From: an uncultured Mycoplasmatota bacterium
Lineage (GTDB): Bacteria; Bacillota_I; Bacilli_A; RF39; UBA660
Reading direction: 5' to 3'
NCBI GenBank assembly: GCA_947570175.1
Contig: CANOTJ010000001.1
Location: 1-64,000, forward strand
Length of the DNA: 64,000 nucleotides
Part shown: piece by piece, positions 1-7,559 of the stretch
How positions within the stretch are numbered: position 1 is the first letter of the stretch
Layout of the letters: the number at the start of each line of letters is the position of its first letter
Position numbers and translations under genes: made by a program
Notes under the pieces: model-generated
What the model was told of the DNA's origin: nothing
The model's database searches: none
Seen by the model: only the letters and a program-made list of their open reading frames with translations

Positions 1-83
1 ATCGAAGAAAAGATATTGATCAATATAGGGAATTTAATGGTATTTTCTTTGTTCAGAAAACTAGATTTCAATACAAAAAATAA
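1..83 (+). CDS. Possible C-terminal tail of an upstream gene
   Basis: From position 3 a reading frame is open to a TAA at 81-83 and gives a basic, aromatic tail of 26 residues (ending FQYKK). The stop sits inside the left arm of the hairpin at 76-110, as expected for a gene that ends at a terminator and converges on agrD. The fragment is too short to identify. A second frame is also open to 150, so the choice of frame is an inference. Confidence 0.3.
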   Translation, partial: RRKDIDQYREFNGIFFVQKTRFQYKK

Positions 84-110
84 AATAAGAGGAGATCTTA
101 TTTTATTTTT
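76..110. terminator. Bidirectional AT-rich terminator hairpin
   Basis: A perfect 15-bp inverted repeat (76-90 against 96-110) surrounds the 5-nt loop GGAGA. On the minus strand the right arm of the transcript is U-rich. The agrD stop codon lies within it. It probably ends transcription of agrBD from one side and of the convergent upstream gene from the other. Confidence 0.6.
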
Positions 111-231
111 CTATTATACATTTTGGGCATTCCGGCTCATCATAGAATAGTACCCAACAAGCAGTATTAGTACTATTACTAATAGTATTTAACCCTCCAA
201 TTAGACCAAATATTTTAGCAAATATTCCCAT
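103..231 (-). CDS. agrD: AgrD-like autoinducing-peptide precursor (42 aa)
   Basis: A 42-codon minus-strand ORF (ATG at 231, TAA at 103) starts 45 bp after the agrB stop and has a strong Shine-Dalgarno (AAGGAGGG). The layout matches AgrD: an amphipathic N-terminal helix (MGIFAKIFGLIGG), a spacer with several Asn/Ser/Thr, then ACWVLFY followed by an acidic tail DEPECPK. In known AgrD proteins the Cys forms a thiolactone with the residue before the conserved Asp-Glu, and AgrB removes the tail. The predicted ring is Cys25 to Tyr30, six residues. Two extra Cys in the tail (35 and 38) are unusual. No receptor kinase or response regulator is visible in the window, so the listener must be elsewhere. 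Identification rests on pattern and on the adjacent agrB. Confidence 0.85.
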   Translation of the reverse strand: MGIFAKIFGLIGGLNTISNSTNTACWVLFYDEPECPKCIIEK

Positions 232-276
232 GGTTTCCCTCCTTCTTTTTATTCTTTTATTAAACATTTTAAATGT

Positions 277-891
277 TTAACCTAAATTGTGTTCTAAAAT
301 ATATGTCTTATAATTGTTATAACTTAAATGAAATATTTTATATGTAATTGGAAGAATTAAGAATACTTCATTCCAAATACCAAATAACAATAAATTAGAA
401 ATAATTTCGTTTCTAATCATTAAAGTAAATATTACTAATAAAATACATTTTATCGTTGTTTTAAATTTATATAAGTCTCTTCTTTCTTTCCTTATTAAAG
501 GCCTTTTTTTTGTATCTGCTGGTGCATATTTGTAAATTAACACAATAGCACCAATACATAATGCAATCTTTATATTAAAAGGAATGATTATGAACTTTGC
601 AATAAAAGGAAAAAATAAGAATACAATAGAGGATGATAATAAACAAATCCAACTTTTTGTAGCATGTAATCCAAATCCTGTTGATCTTAATATGTTAAAT
701 ACGACCAACATAATAATCATTTCTTTTAATATATTCAATAATATTGCTAAAGCGATAATAATAATAAGTTTTGTAAAAGATAAATAAAAACCTTCTAAAT
801 TGTACTTTATTTCTGCTAACTTGTTGTCATCATAAGTTGGATTATTTTCTTTTATACTTTTCATAGCAAAAGATAAAAACTTTTTTTTCAC
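277..891 (-). CDS. agrB: AgrB-family peptide-processing membrane protease
   Basis: AgrB is a membrane cysteine endopeptidase that cuts the AgrD tail and helps form the thiolactone. This protein has the family signature: GFGLHATKSWIC gives the catalytic His and, seven residues later, the catalytic Cys. The basic stretch YAPADTKKRPLIRKERR is typical, and about four to five hydrophobic segments are present. An upstream ATG at 921 is in frame, but the Shine-Dalgarno AAGGAG at 902-907 lies inside that extension. The start is therefore GTG at 891 (10-nt spacing), or GTG at 897 (4-nt), giving 204-206 residues, normal for AgrB. agrD follows on the same strand. Confidence 0.92.
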   Translation of the reverse strand: MKKKFLSFAMKSIKENNPTYDDNKLAEIKYNLEGFYLSFTKLIIIIALAILLNILKEMIIMLVVFNILRSTGFGLHATKSWICLLSSSIVFLFFPFIAKFIIIPFNIKIALCIGAIVLIYKYAPADTKKRPLIRKERRDLYKFKTTIKCILLVIFTLMIRNEIISNLLLFGIWNEVFLILPITYKIFHLSYNNYKTYILEHNLG

Positions 892-1220
892 TATCACACC
901 GCTCCTTATTTCCATTATCATGCTATCATAAAATGTTTGTAAAAATGGGAAATTTGTTTATCTTGTTTATTTTTTGGTACGAATTGTTTAATTTAACATA
1001 AAAATATGTTTTCAAAATGCAACTTGTGCGAAAATAATTACTTTTTTGACAACTTTTGTTGTATCAGGGTTTTGAATTTGATAATATCAAGACGTGCCCT
1101 TTTTCGCACAACCTTCATAAATTGTCGATTTTTGAAGACTAGAATTTATTGAAAAGGAGAGACGAAACGATGTATAGTAATAATGTAATAGGGAACATTA
1201 CTAGAAGGGAGATGTCTGTA

Positions 1221-1433
1221 TTGAAAGGAAAAGTAAAATGGTTCAATAATGAAAAGGGATTTGGATTTATTGAATATAATGATTGCGAAGATATTTTTGT
1301 ACATTATTCTTCAATTTTATCTGAAGGTTATAAAACATTAGTAGAAGGACAATATGTTGAGTTTGAATTAGTTAGAACCGATAAAGGATTACAAGCTAAA
1401 AATGTTGTCGAGATTAAAACTACTTTAGTTTAG
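1221..1433 (+). CDS. Cold-shock-domain RNA chaperone
   Basis: This is a CspA-family single-stranded nucleic-acid-binding protein that loosens mRNA structure. The sequence has the RNP1 motif (KGFGFIEY) and RNP2 motif (IFVHYSSI) after the standard opening [10 protein letters not shown]. Starting at TTG 1221, preceded by AAGGGAG at 9-nt spacing, it is 70 residues, the usual length. An in-frame ATG at 1170 has its own AAAAGGAG and would add 17 unconserved residues; ATG 1212 touches the Shine-Dalgarno and is less likely. The 5' region is long, as for many csp genes. The gene ends in a terminator hairpin overlapping the stop codon. Confidence 0.88.
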   Translation: MKGKVKWFNNEKGFGFIEYNDCEDIFVHYSSILSEGYKTLVEGQYVEFELVRTDKGLQAKNVVEIKTTLV

Positions 1434-1443
1434 TAGTTTTTTT
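1416..1443 (+). terminator. Rho-independent terminator of the csp gene
   Basis: A 9-bp perfect stem (AAAACTACT with AGTAGTTTT) and a 7-nt loop are followed by a T run. The stem includes the csp stop codon. Confidence 0.8.
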
Positions 1444-1483
1444 GTTTGATTTTTAAAATTATCTTTATGTTTAATATTATCCA

Positions 1484-1492
1484 TGTTATAAT
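1484..1492 (+). promoter_or_regulatory. Extended -10 promoter of hpf
   Basis: TGTTATAAT (TG, one base, TATAAT) lies about 20 bp before the hpf start. No good -35 is visible, as is common for extended -10 promoters. Confidence 0.6.
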
Positions 1493-1512
1493 GAGGTTAG
1501 GATGGTGATTAT

Positions 1513-2043
1513 ATGAGATTCAATATTCGTGGAAGTAAAGAAATTATGGATGAATCTGTAAAAAGCTACATTGAAGCTAAAATTGGGAAAATAGGTAAAT
1601 ATTTTGAACATCCAGAAGAAATTATTGCGAATGTATTAGTCAAAACAGTTGGTGTACAAGAAGCAATTGAAATTACAATTCCTATTAAAAAAGCAATTTT
1701 AAGGGCAGAAGTCATGCATAAGGATATTTATGCAGCTATTGATTTATCAGTAGAAAAACTAGAAAGACAAATTAGAAAAAACAAGACGAAAATCAAACAT
1801 AGAGTGAATAGAGAAAATATAGATGTATTTAATGACTTTACAACAACAGAAGAAGAACAACAAGAGGGTAGTATTATCAAAAGAAAGAAAATAGAAAGTA
1901 AACCTATGAACGAAGAAGAGGCCATTTTACAAATGGATTTATTAGGGCATAATTTCTTTATGTTTAATAATAATCAAACAGGAAAGATATCTGTAGTGTA
2001 CAGAAGAAATGATGAGAATTACGGAATTATAGAGATGAATTAG
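1513..2043 (+). CDS. hpf: Long-form ribosome hibernation promoting factor HPF
   Basis: Long HPF binds the 30S decoding region through its N-terminal domain and dimerises 70S ribosomes into inactive 100S particles through its C-terminal domain. Residues 1-100 form the RaiA/HPF fold, rich in basic residues (RQIRKNKTKIKHR). A charged linker follows. The C-terminal 55 residues have the conserved dimerisation motif (EEAILQMDLLGHNFFMFNN...VVYRRND..YGIIE). The length of 176 is typical of Firmicute long HPF. It is monocistronic, with an extended -10 promoter before it and a terminator after it. secA is next, an order common in Firmicutes. Confidence 0.96.
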   Translation: MRFNIRGSKEIMDESVKSYIEAKIGKIGKYFEHPEEIIANVLVKTVGVQEAIEITIPIKKAILRAEVMHKDIYAAIDLSVEKLERQIRKNKTKIKHRVNRENIDVFNDFTTTEEEQQEGSIIKRKKIESKPMNEEEAILQMDLLGHNFFMFNNNQTGKISVVYRRNDENYGIIEMN

Positions 2044-2045
2044 TG

Positions 2046-2071
2046 AAAAATCCCACATTGGGGATTTTTTT
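2046..2071 (+). terminator. Rho-independent terminator of hpf
   Basis: The stem AAAAATCCC / GGGATTTTT has a 6-nt loop and a T tail immediately after the hpf stop. Confidence 0.85.
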
Positions 2072-2109
2072 CATAAATAACTATGATTTTCTTTCTATTT
2101 TTGATAAAA

Positions 2110-2115
2110 TATAAT
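2110..2115 (+). promoter_or_regulatory. -10 box upstream of secA
   Basis: A consensus TATAAT lies 26 bp before the secA start, just after the hpf terminator. The -35 is weak. Confidence 0.5.
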
Positions 2116-2140
2116 AGAGTTATCTAGAAGGGATGATATC

Positions 2141-4633
2141 ATGAAATTTTTTAAAAAAGTATTTGATCATGAATATAAAGAATTAGAAAAATTTAAAAAA
2201 ATAGCAGATCAAATTGTTGAATTAGATCCTGTCATTAGTAAATTAACAGATAAACAATTGACCGCAAAAACAAAAGAATTTAGATCTCGATTAGAAAATG
2301 GCGAAACTTTAGAGGATATAAAAGTGGAAGCATTCGCAGTTGCAAGAGAAGCTGCCTATCGTGTTATTGGCGAAAAACCTTACTATGTTCAAATTTTAGG
2401 GGGACTAGCTATTCACTATGGAAATATCGCCGAAATGAAAACAGGAGAAGGAAAAACATTAACTTCTACTATGCCAGCTTATTTAAATGCTTTATCTGGG
2501 GATGGCGTTCATATTATTACAGTCAATGAGTATTTAGCAGGTAGAGATGCTGAATGGATGGGAGAAATATATCGTTTCCTAGGACTTACAGTAGGAATTA
2601 ATTACCGTGAAAATAGTCAACAAGAAAAAAGAGAAGCTTATAATTCAGATATTATGTATACGACTAATAATGAACTTGGCTTTGATTATTTAAGGGATAA
2701 TATGGTAGTAAAAGCAGAAGATAGAGTTCAACGCCCTCTTAATTTTGTTATTGTAGATGAAGTGGACTCTGTTTTAATAGATGAAGCGAGAACTCCTCTT
2801 ATTATATCTGGAGGACATATGGAATCTGCCAATTTATATGTGGATGCTGATCGTTTTGTAAAACAATTAAAAGAGAATAATGGGTATATTTATGATGAGA
2901 AAAGTAAATCTGTTACTTTGGATGAAGAGGGAATTCGATTAGGTGAAAGGTATTTCAAGGTAAGTAATTTATATGATGTTAATAATACAAACTTAGTTCA
3001 TTATATTAATCAAGCATTAAAAGCAAATTATTCTATGAAAAATGATTTTGACTATGTTGTAAAAGATGGTAAAGTAGTAATTGTTGATCCATTTACAGGA
3101 AGATTAATGCCAGGAAGAAGTTATTCTGATGGATTACATCAAGCAATTGAAGCTAAAGAAGGCGTAGAAATTGAACAAGAGACAAAGACTTTAGCTACTA
3201 TAACATTTCAAAATTTATTTAGAATGTATAGAAAAATATCGGGTATGACTGGTACTGCTAAGACAGAAGAAGAGGAATTTAGAGAAATTTATAATATGTA
3301 TGTTATTACAATACCAACTAATAAGTCTGTCTCTAGAGAAGATTTTGGAGATTTGATATTTGCGACCCAGAAAGGTAAATATAAAGCAATTGTAAATGAA
3401 ATTAGAGAGAGACATGAAAAAGGGCAACCTGTTTTAGTTGGTACTATAGCTGTTGAAACAAGTGAATTAATTAGTTCTATGTTAAAAAAGGAGAAAATCA
3501 AACATGAAGTCCTAAATGCGAAAAATCATGCAAGGGAAGCTGAAATTATTGCTAATGCTGGGAAAAAGGGCTCTGTTACTATTGCAACAAATATGGCTGG
3601 ACGTGGAACAGATATTAAAATTGATGACGAAGTTCGCAAGTTAGGTGGATTATGTGTACTTGGAACTGAACGTCATGAATCAAGACGTATTGATAATCAG
3701 TTAAGAGGGCGTTCAGGACGTCAAGGAGACCCGGGAATGTCTCAATTCTGTGTTTCGTTTGAAGATGATTTAATGGTTCGTTTTGGAACGGATAAAGCAA
3801 AAGGAATTTTAGCTCGAGCAGGATTTGATGAAAATGCTTCTATTCGAATAGGAATGTTATCAAAATCGATAGAATCTGCTCAGAAAAGAGTAGAAGGAAA
3901 CAATTTCGACATTCGAAAAACTCTACTTCAATATGATGATGTAATTAATCAGCAACGTGAATATATTTATGAAAAAAGAAATGAAATTCTAGACTCGGAA
4001 TCTATTCATTTAACAATCTTAGAAACATTTAAAAATTTTATATCTGATTTTGTTAATGAACATATCATGCCAGAAGGTTATTTAACTGAAAATGATTTAA
4101 ATGAAATTCTAGAATTTACAAATGAACATTTATTGAAAAGAAAATTAGATATCATTGATATAAAGGATCGTGAACCAGAAGAATTGATTGAGTATTTGTA
4201 TGAAAGAGTAGTAAATGAATATGAAGAAAAATTAAAAGAAATCCCAGAAGAGATTGCGAATGAATTTGAAAAGGCAATTTCACTTCGCGTTATTGATACA
4301 CATTGGATGAATCATATTAATACCATGTCACATTTACGAGAAGGTATTGGGCTTCGAAGTTATGCACAGGAGAATCCTTTAAGAGCATATACAAATGAAG
4401 GGTTTGATCTTTATGATGAGTTACTTGCAACTATTGATAAAGAAACAACTATGTTCCTATTAAAATCAGAGATTAGGCAAAATATTGAAAGAAAAGAAGT
4501 TGCAAAGGGAAAAGCAGTAACAGATAATAATAAGGTTAAGAAAGCTAGTCCTAAAAGAGTCAAGAAAGTTGGTAGGAACGAATTGTGCCCTTGCGGGAGT
4601 GGCCGCAAGTATAAAATGTGCCATGGGAGATAG
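2141..4633 (+). CDS. secA: Protein translocase ATPase SecA
   Basis: SecA drives preproteins through SecYEG using ATP. The protein shows the whole family layout: nucleotide-binding domain 1 with Walker A (MKTGEGKT, about residue 100) and Walker B (VIVDEVDSVLIDEART, about 200), the preprotein-crosslinking domain, nucleotide-binding domain 2 (MAGRGTDI and QLRGRSGRQGDPG), and the helical scaffold. The last 20 residues hold the zinc-binding CPCGSGRKYKMCHG that contacts SecB or ribosomes. At 830 aa it has normal length. The start has a GAAGGGATG Shine-Dalgarno. Transcription starts after the hpf terminator and stops at its own hairpin. Confidence 0.99.
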   Translation: MKFFKKVFDHEYKELEKFKKIADQIVELDPVISKLTDKQLTAKTKEFRSRLENGETLEDIKVEAFAVAREAAYRVIGEKPYYVQILGGLAIHYGNIAEMKTGEGKTLTSTMPAYLNALSGDGVHIITVNEYLAGRDAEWMGEIYRFLGLTVGINYRENSQQEKREAYNSDIMYTTNNELGFDYLRDNMVVKAEDRVQRPLNFVIVDEVDSVLIDEARTPLIISGGHMESANLYVDADRFVKQLKENNGYIYDEKSKSVTLDEEGIRLGERYFKVSNLYDVNNTNLVHYINQALKANYSMKNDFDYVVKDGKVVIVDPFTGRLMPGRSYSDGLHQAIEAKEGVEIEQETKTLATITFQNLFRMYRKISGMTGTAKTEEEEFREIYNMYVITIPTNKSVSREDFGDLIFATQKGKYKAIVNEIRERHEKGQPVLVGTIAVETSELISSMLKKEKIKHEVLNAKNHAREAEIIANAGKKGSVTIATNMAGRGTDIKIDDEVRKLGGLCVLGTERHESRRIDNQLRGRSGRQGDPGMSQFCVSFEDDLMVRFGTDKAKGILARAGFDENASIRIGMLSKSIESAQKRVEGNNFDIRKTLLQYDDVINQQREYIYEKRNEILDSESIHLTILETFKNFISDFVNEHIMPEGYLTENDLNEILEFTNEHLLKRKLDIIDIKDREPEELIEYLYERVVNEYEEKLKEIPEEIANEFEKAISLRVIDTHWMNHINTMSHLREGIGLRSYAQENPLRAYTNEGFDLYDELLATIDKETTMFLLKSEIRQNIERKEVAKGKAVTDNNKVKKASPKRVKKVGRNELCPCGSGRKYKMCHGR

Positions 4634-4634
4634 T

Positions 4635-4665
4635 AAAAAATCCTTTATTTATAAAGAATTTTTTC
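4635..4665 (+). terminator. Terminator of secA
   Basis: An imperfect AT-rich stem (AAAAAATCCTTTAT against ATAAAGAATTTTTT) begins two bases after the stop codon and is followed by a T-rich tract. Confidence 0.65.
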
Positions 4666-4762
4666 TTTATTAGGAAATAAAGATTTTTGAATTTTAAGAT
4701 AATATTTGCAAATGATGTTAAAATTAAAAGTGCTTACAAGATTCTAAATAAAGGAGAAAATT

Positions 4763-5395
4763 ATGTTAAATAATGTATCAGTTTTATATCATAGTAGTAT
4801 AAAAATTAATAAGAAGAAAGTAATATATATAGATCCTTATAATATTGATAACACTTATAATGATGCAGATATTATATTTATAACTCATGATCATTATGAT
4901 CATTATTCAGAGGAAGATATCGATAAAATAAAGAAAGAGAATACAATAATAATTGTTCCAAAAAATATGTATGAGAAACTTTCAAAATATGGGTTTAAAG
5001 AAAAAAATATTATTGTAGTAGAACCGAATAAAAAATATTCAGTTGAAGAAATAAATTTTGAGACGTTACCCGCATATAACATGAACAAAGAATTCCATCC
5101 AAAGGAAAATAACTGGGTTGGATATATTATAGAAATAGAAAATATTAAATACTATATTGCTGGAGATACAGATATAGTTAATGAAAATAGGAAAGTAAGA
5201 TGTGATATTGCTTTTGTTCCAATAGGAGGGACATTTACTATGGATTTTAAGGAGGCGGCAATTTTAATAAATGAAATAAAACCTAAAATTGCAGTTCCTA
5301 TTCATTATGGAAGTCTTGTTGGTACAAAACAAGATGCATTGGAATTTTCGAAACTTTTAGATTCTTCAATAGAATGTAAGATATTAATGAGTTGA
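4763..5395 (+). CDS. MBL-fold metal-dependent hydrolase (UlaG-like)
   Basis: This is a metallo-beta-lactamase-fold protein of the short UlaG/YtkL-like group, cytoplasmic and without a signal peptide. Visible metal ligands are THDHYDH (HxHxDH, residues 37-43), the Asp of AGDTD near 135, and the His of PIHYG near 181. The compact 210-residue size fits the group. The substrate cannot be told; members act on phosphodiester or lactone bonds. It has an AAAGGAGAA Shine-Dalgarno and stands alone between secA and a broken peptidase gene. Confidence 0.85.
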   Translation: MLNNVSVLYHSSIKINKKKVIYIDPYNIDNTYNDADIIFITHDHYDHYSEEDIDKIKKENTIIIVPKNMYEKLSKYGFKEKNIIVVEPNKKYSVEEINFETLPAYNMNKEFHPKENNWVGYIIEIENIKYYIAGDTDIVNENRKVRCDIAFVPIGGTFTMDFKEAAILINEIKPKIAVPIHYGSLVGTKQDALEFSKLLDSSIECKILMS

Positions 5396-5513
5396 TATAT
5401 AAATAAGGTTTGAAAATAGAGATATTATAGTAGCGATAATATTATAAATATTGGATTTTAATATGTGATAGTGGGATAAGAGTAAATGTCAAAGTAAATT
5501 TAGGAGGAAAAAA

Positions 5514-6119
5514 GTGAACAAAAATAGAATTAGATATAGGCAACTAGACTACACAATAGATGAGTTTCGTGCTGAATTGGGTGATTGGGATATTCCTCAT
5601 AGAGGTTGTGGACCAACATCAATCGCAATTATACTTTCTAATTATGGTATAAAAAAAGATCCTGTGGAATTAGTAAAAAAAATAATAGTGAATAAAGATG
5701 GATGCTTGGATTATACTTATTTAAAGCCAACGGGGATACGACATGAAGGATTACTATATTGTCTAGATAGGTTAATCAATGAAGATAAAATAAATATTGA
5801 ATATGAGATAGTAAAGATAAATTTCAATAATCCTGAAGAACAAAAACAATAAATTATTAGCAATCTTAAAAATGGAGATATGGCAATTATTCATGTTGGG
5901 CCAAAAAATGGTTATGAAAATTATCAAGGAACATTTTCTCTTTATGGTCATTATCTAGTTGTAAGCGATGTAGATGAAAAGAATAATTTTTATGTTATCA
6001 ACCCTAATGAGATTGGAGATGGACAAATTGGTGTTCCATTTTCCTATGAGTGTTTGATTCGGGAAATTTATGGAAGAAAAGAATCATTTAATTTTCTGTT
6101 TATTAAAAGAGTACTATAA
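5514..6119 (+). pseudogene. C39-like cysteine peptidase split by an in-frame stop
   Basis: Two ORFs in the same frame form one papain-like C39_2-type peptidase interrupted by TAA at 5850-5852. The first part (GTG 5514, good AGGAGG) has the catalytic-Cys motif HRGCGPTSIAIIL. The second has the His box GHYLVVSD and the later Asn-Pro motif VINPNE. Both halves of the active site survive on opposite sides of the stop, so the break is recent or a sequencing error. An ATG at 5880 could start the second half but would make no complete enzyme. There is no signal peptide, so an intact version would act inside the cell. Confidence 0.75.
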
Positions 6120-6194
6120 ATAGATTTTATAGGTGTTAATATATATCAAATTTATAATTTTTTTTCAAATGAAATATAAAGTAGGAGGTTATTT

Positions 6195-6626
6195 ATGGGA
6201 AGAGTTTATATAGAAGATATAACATCGATAGCACTTCTTTATAATTATGAAGCAACATCTTCTATCTCGATGATGCTACCACACGATATGATAAAAGAGT
6301 ATGCTAAAATAGTTGAATTAAATCTTGATGAGATGGAAAGTAATTTTAATGGAGTATATTCATTAGATAACGAAGTGCTTATATATTTTAATACACAAGA
6401 TGAAAATGGAAAGTGGTATTCAGTATTAAAATCTGATATTGATATAAAAAAGGCTAGATATGATTATGGTTATATAAGATCATATGATTTGATAACTGCA
6501 TCACGTATGGCAAATGCTTTAGAAGTCCTTGATATTGAATTAGTAGGTGAAAGAATGAAAAGAATAGAACATAAAAAACCAAAGAAGTTGTCATTAGTAT
6601 TACCAAAAACAAAAGGAAAGGAATAA
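6195..6626 (+). CDS. Conserved hypothetical protein (143 aa)
   Basis: I do not recognise a family. It is a soluble mixed alpha/beta protein with no signal peptide or membrane segment. The opening (ITSIALLYNY...) resembles the start of the 189-residue protein at 30401 (SIILVALMYNY...), so the two may belong to one family; this is by eye only. The C-terminus is basic (KRIEHKKPKKLSL). The start has a strong AGGAGG. Only 3 bp separate it from the next gene, so it probably shares an operon with the two small genes downstream. Confidence 0.6.
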   Translation: MGRVYIEDITSIALLYNYEATSSISMMLPHDMIKEYAKIVELNLDEMESNFNGVYSLDNEVLIYFNTQDENGKWYSVLKSDIDIKKARYDYGYIRSYDLITASRMANALEVLDIELVGERMKRIEHKKPKKLSLVLPKTKGKE

Positions 6627-6629
6627 TAA

Positions 6630-6881
6630 TTGTTGAAAACAGATTTATTAACTATACCAAATATAGGAAAAAGAATGAAAGAAAGTCTTCTAAATATAGG
6701 AATTACCTGTGTTGAAGATTTAAAAGGAAAAAATCCAGAAGATCTTTATCATCAGGATTGTAAAGTAAAAGGATTTCAAGAAGACAGATGTGCTTTGTAT
6801 GTATTTAGAATGGCCGTTTATTATGCTGAAAATGAAAATCCAGAAGAAGAAAAATTAAAATGGTGGTATTGGAAAGATTAG
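6630..6881 (+). CDS. Helix-hairpin-helix protein, Cdd1/pathogenicity-locus family
   Basis: A small 83-residue protein with a helix-hairpin-helix core: LTIPNIGKRMKESLLNIGI, then VEDLKGKNPEDLY. Conserved Cys residues follow, then a WWYWKD tail. This matches the family named pathogenicity locus/Cdd1, related to the TfoX C-terminal domain. HhH motifs usually contact DNA without sequence specificity; the biological role is not established. TTG is the likely start, 3 bp after the previous stop. The following gene overlaps slightly or follows at once, so the three form one operon. Confidence 0.75.
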   Translation: MLKTDLLTIPNIGKRMKESLLNIGITCVEDLKGKNPEDLYHQDCKVKGFQEDRCALYVFRMAVYYAENENPEEEKLKWWYWKD

Positions 6882-6910
6882 AATATTTATCTGTGAAAGA
6901 AGGAATTGAA

Positions 6911-7366
6911 ATGAAAGAAAATGAAAATAACCTAGATTATATGGATCGATTTTGGGATTCAAAATTTACGCCTTATGATTTTATGAGTCTGTTTTGTGCA
7001 GTGCTAGGATCACAAAAACAATATTCCTTTAGTAGGAATTGTTTAATTGAATTTATCCAGAATTGTAAAGAAAGTTGTCAATATACTGATTTACTAGAAA
7101 CAATCCCTTTACAAAATAATGGCATTGTTATTTTTTCAAGTAAATTAGAAGAAGCAATTACAAAGTTAAAATTCGGGCACATTTTATATACCATATCACC
7201 TGAGAAGGATTCTGAGATTTTTATTTTTCAAGATATTCCTATTTCAGATCTAATGAAATCAAGGGTTCGTTATATAAATTCTATGCTTCAATTTGTAGAT
7301 AATTATAATAAATATAAATTGGAAAAATCTCCAACAGCCCCAGTAAAAACGTATGTCAATAATTAA
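6911..7366 (+). CDS. Hypothetical protein (151 aa)
   Basis: I cannot assign a family. The ATG at 6911 with GAAGGAATTG before it is preferred over an in-frame ATG at 6860 that would overlap the previous gene. The protein is soluble, with a hydrophobic first third (FTPYDFMSLFCAVLGS) and a predicted helical end. The plain start DYMDRFWDSKFTPYDFM and the length recall small uncharacterised proteins near toxin-antitoxin or SocA/GepA-like genes, but I cannot support that. It is the last gene of the trio at 6195-7366 and is followed by a terminator-like hairpin. Confidence 0.55.
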   Translation: MKENENNLDYMDRFWDSKFTPYDFMSLFCAVLGSQKQYSFSRNCLIEFIQNCKESCQYTDLLETIPLQNNGIVIFSSKLEEAITKLKFGHILYTISPEKDSEIFIFQDIPISDLMKSRVRYINSMLQFVDNYNKYKLEKSPTAPVKTYVNN

Positions 7367-7403
7367 TTGTAATACTGACGCAATATATATTTATAGAGAA
7401 TAG

Positions 7404-7436
7404 AAATATACTAAATATAGTTTTGGTATATTTTTT
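7404..7436 (+). terminator. Terminator of the 6195-7366 trio
   Basis: The stem AAATATAC / GTATATTT encloses a 14-nt loop and is followed by a T run. Confidence 0.55.
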
Positions 7437-7559
7437 AATTATAATAATACTAGATAAAGAACGTTCTTGAAGTATAAAAATTTAAACTTATGTACATAAA
7501 GAGTATAAAATGTGACATATTTGATTATAGGTTTAATATAATTTAGTGATGGTGATGAT

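Noticed and set aside
584-787. Plus-strand ORF of 67 codons
   Set aside because: It is an antisense frame inside agrB.
3215-3800. Minus-strand ORFs inside secA
   Set aside because: Shadows of a well-conserved gene, with no start signals.
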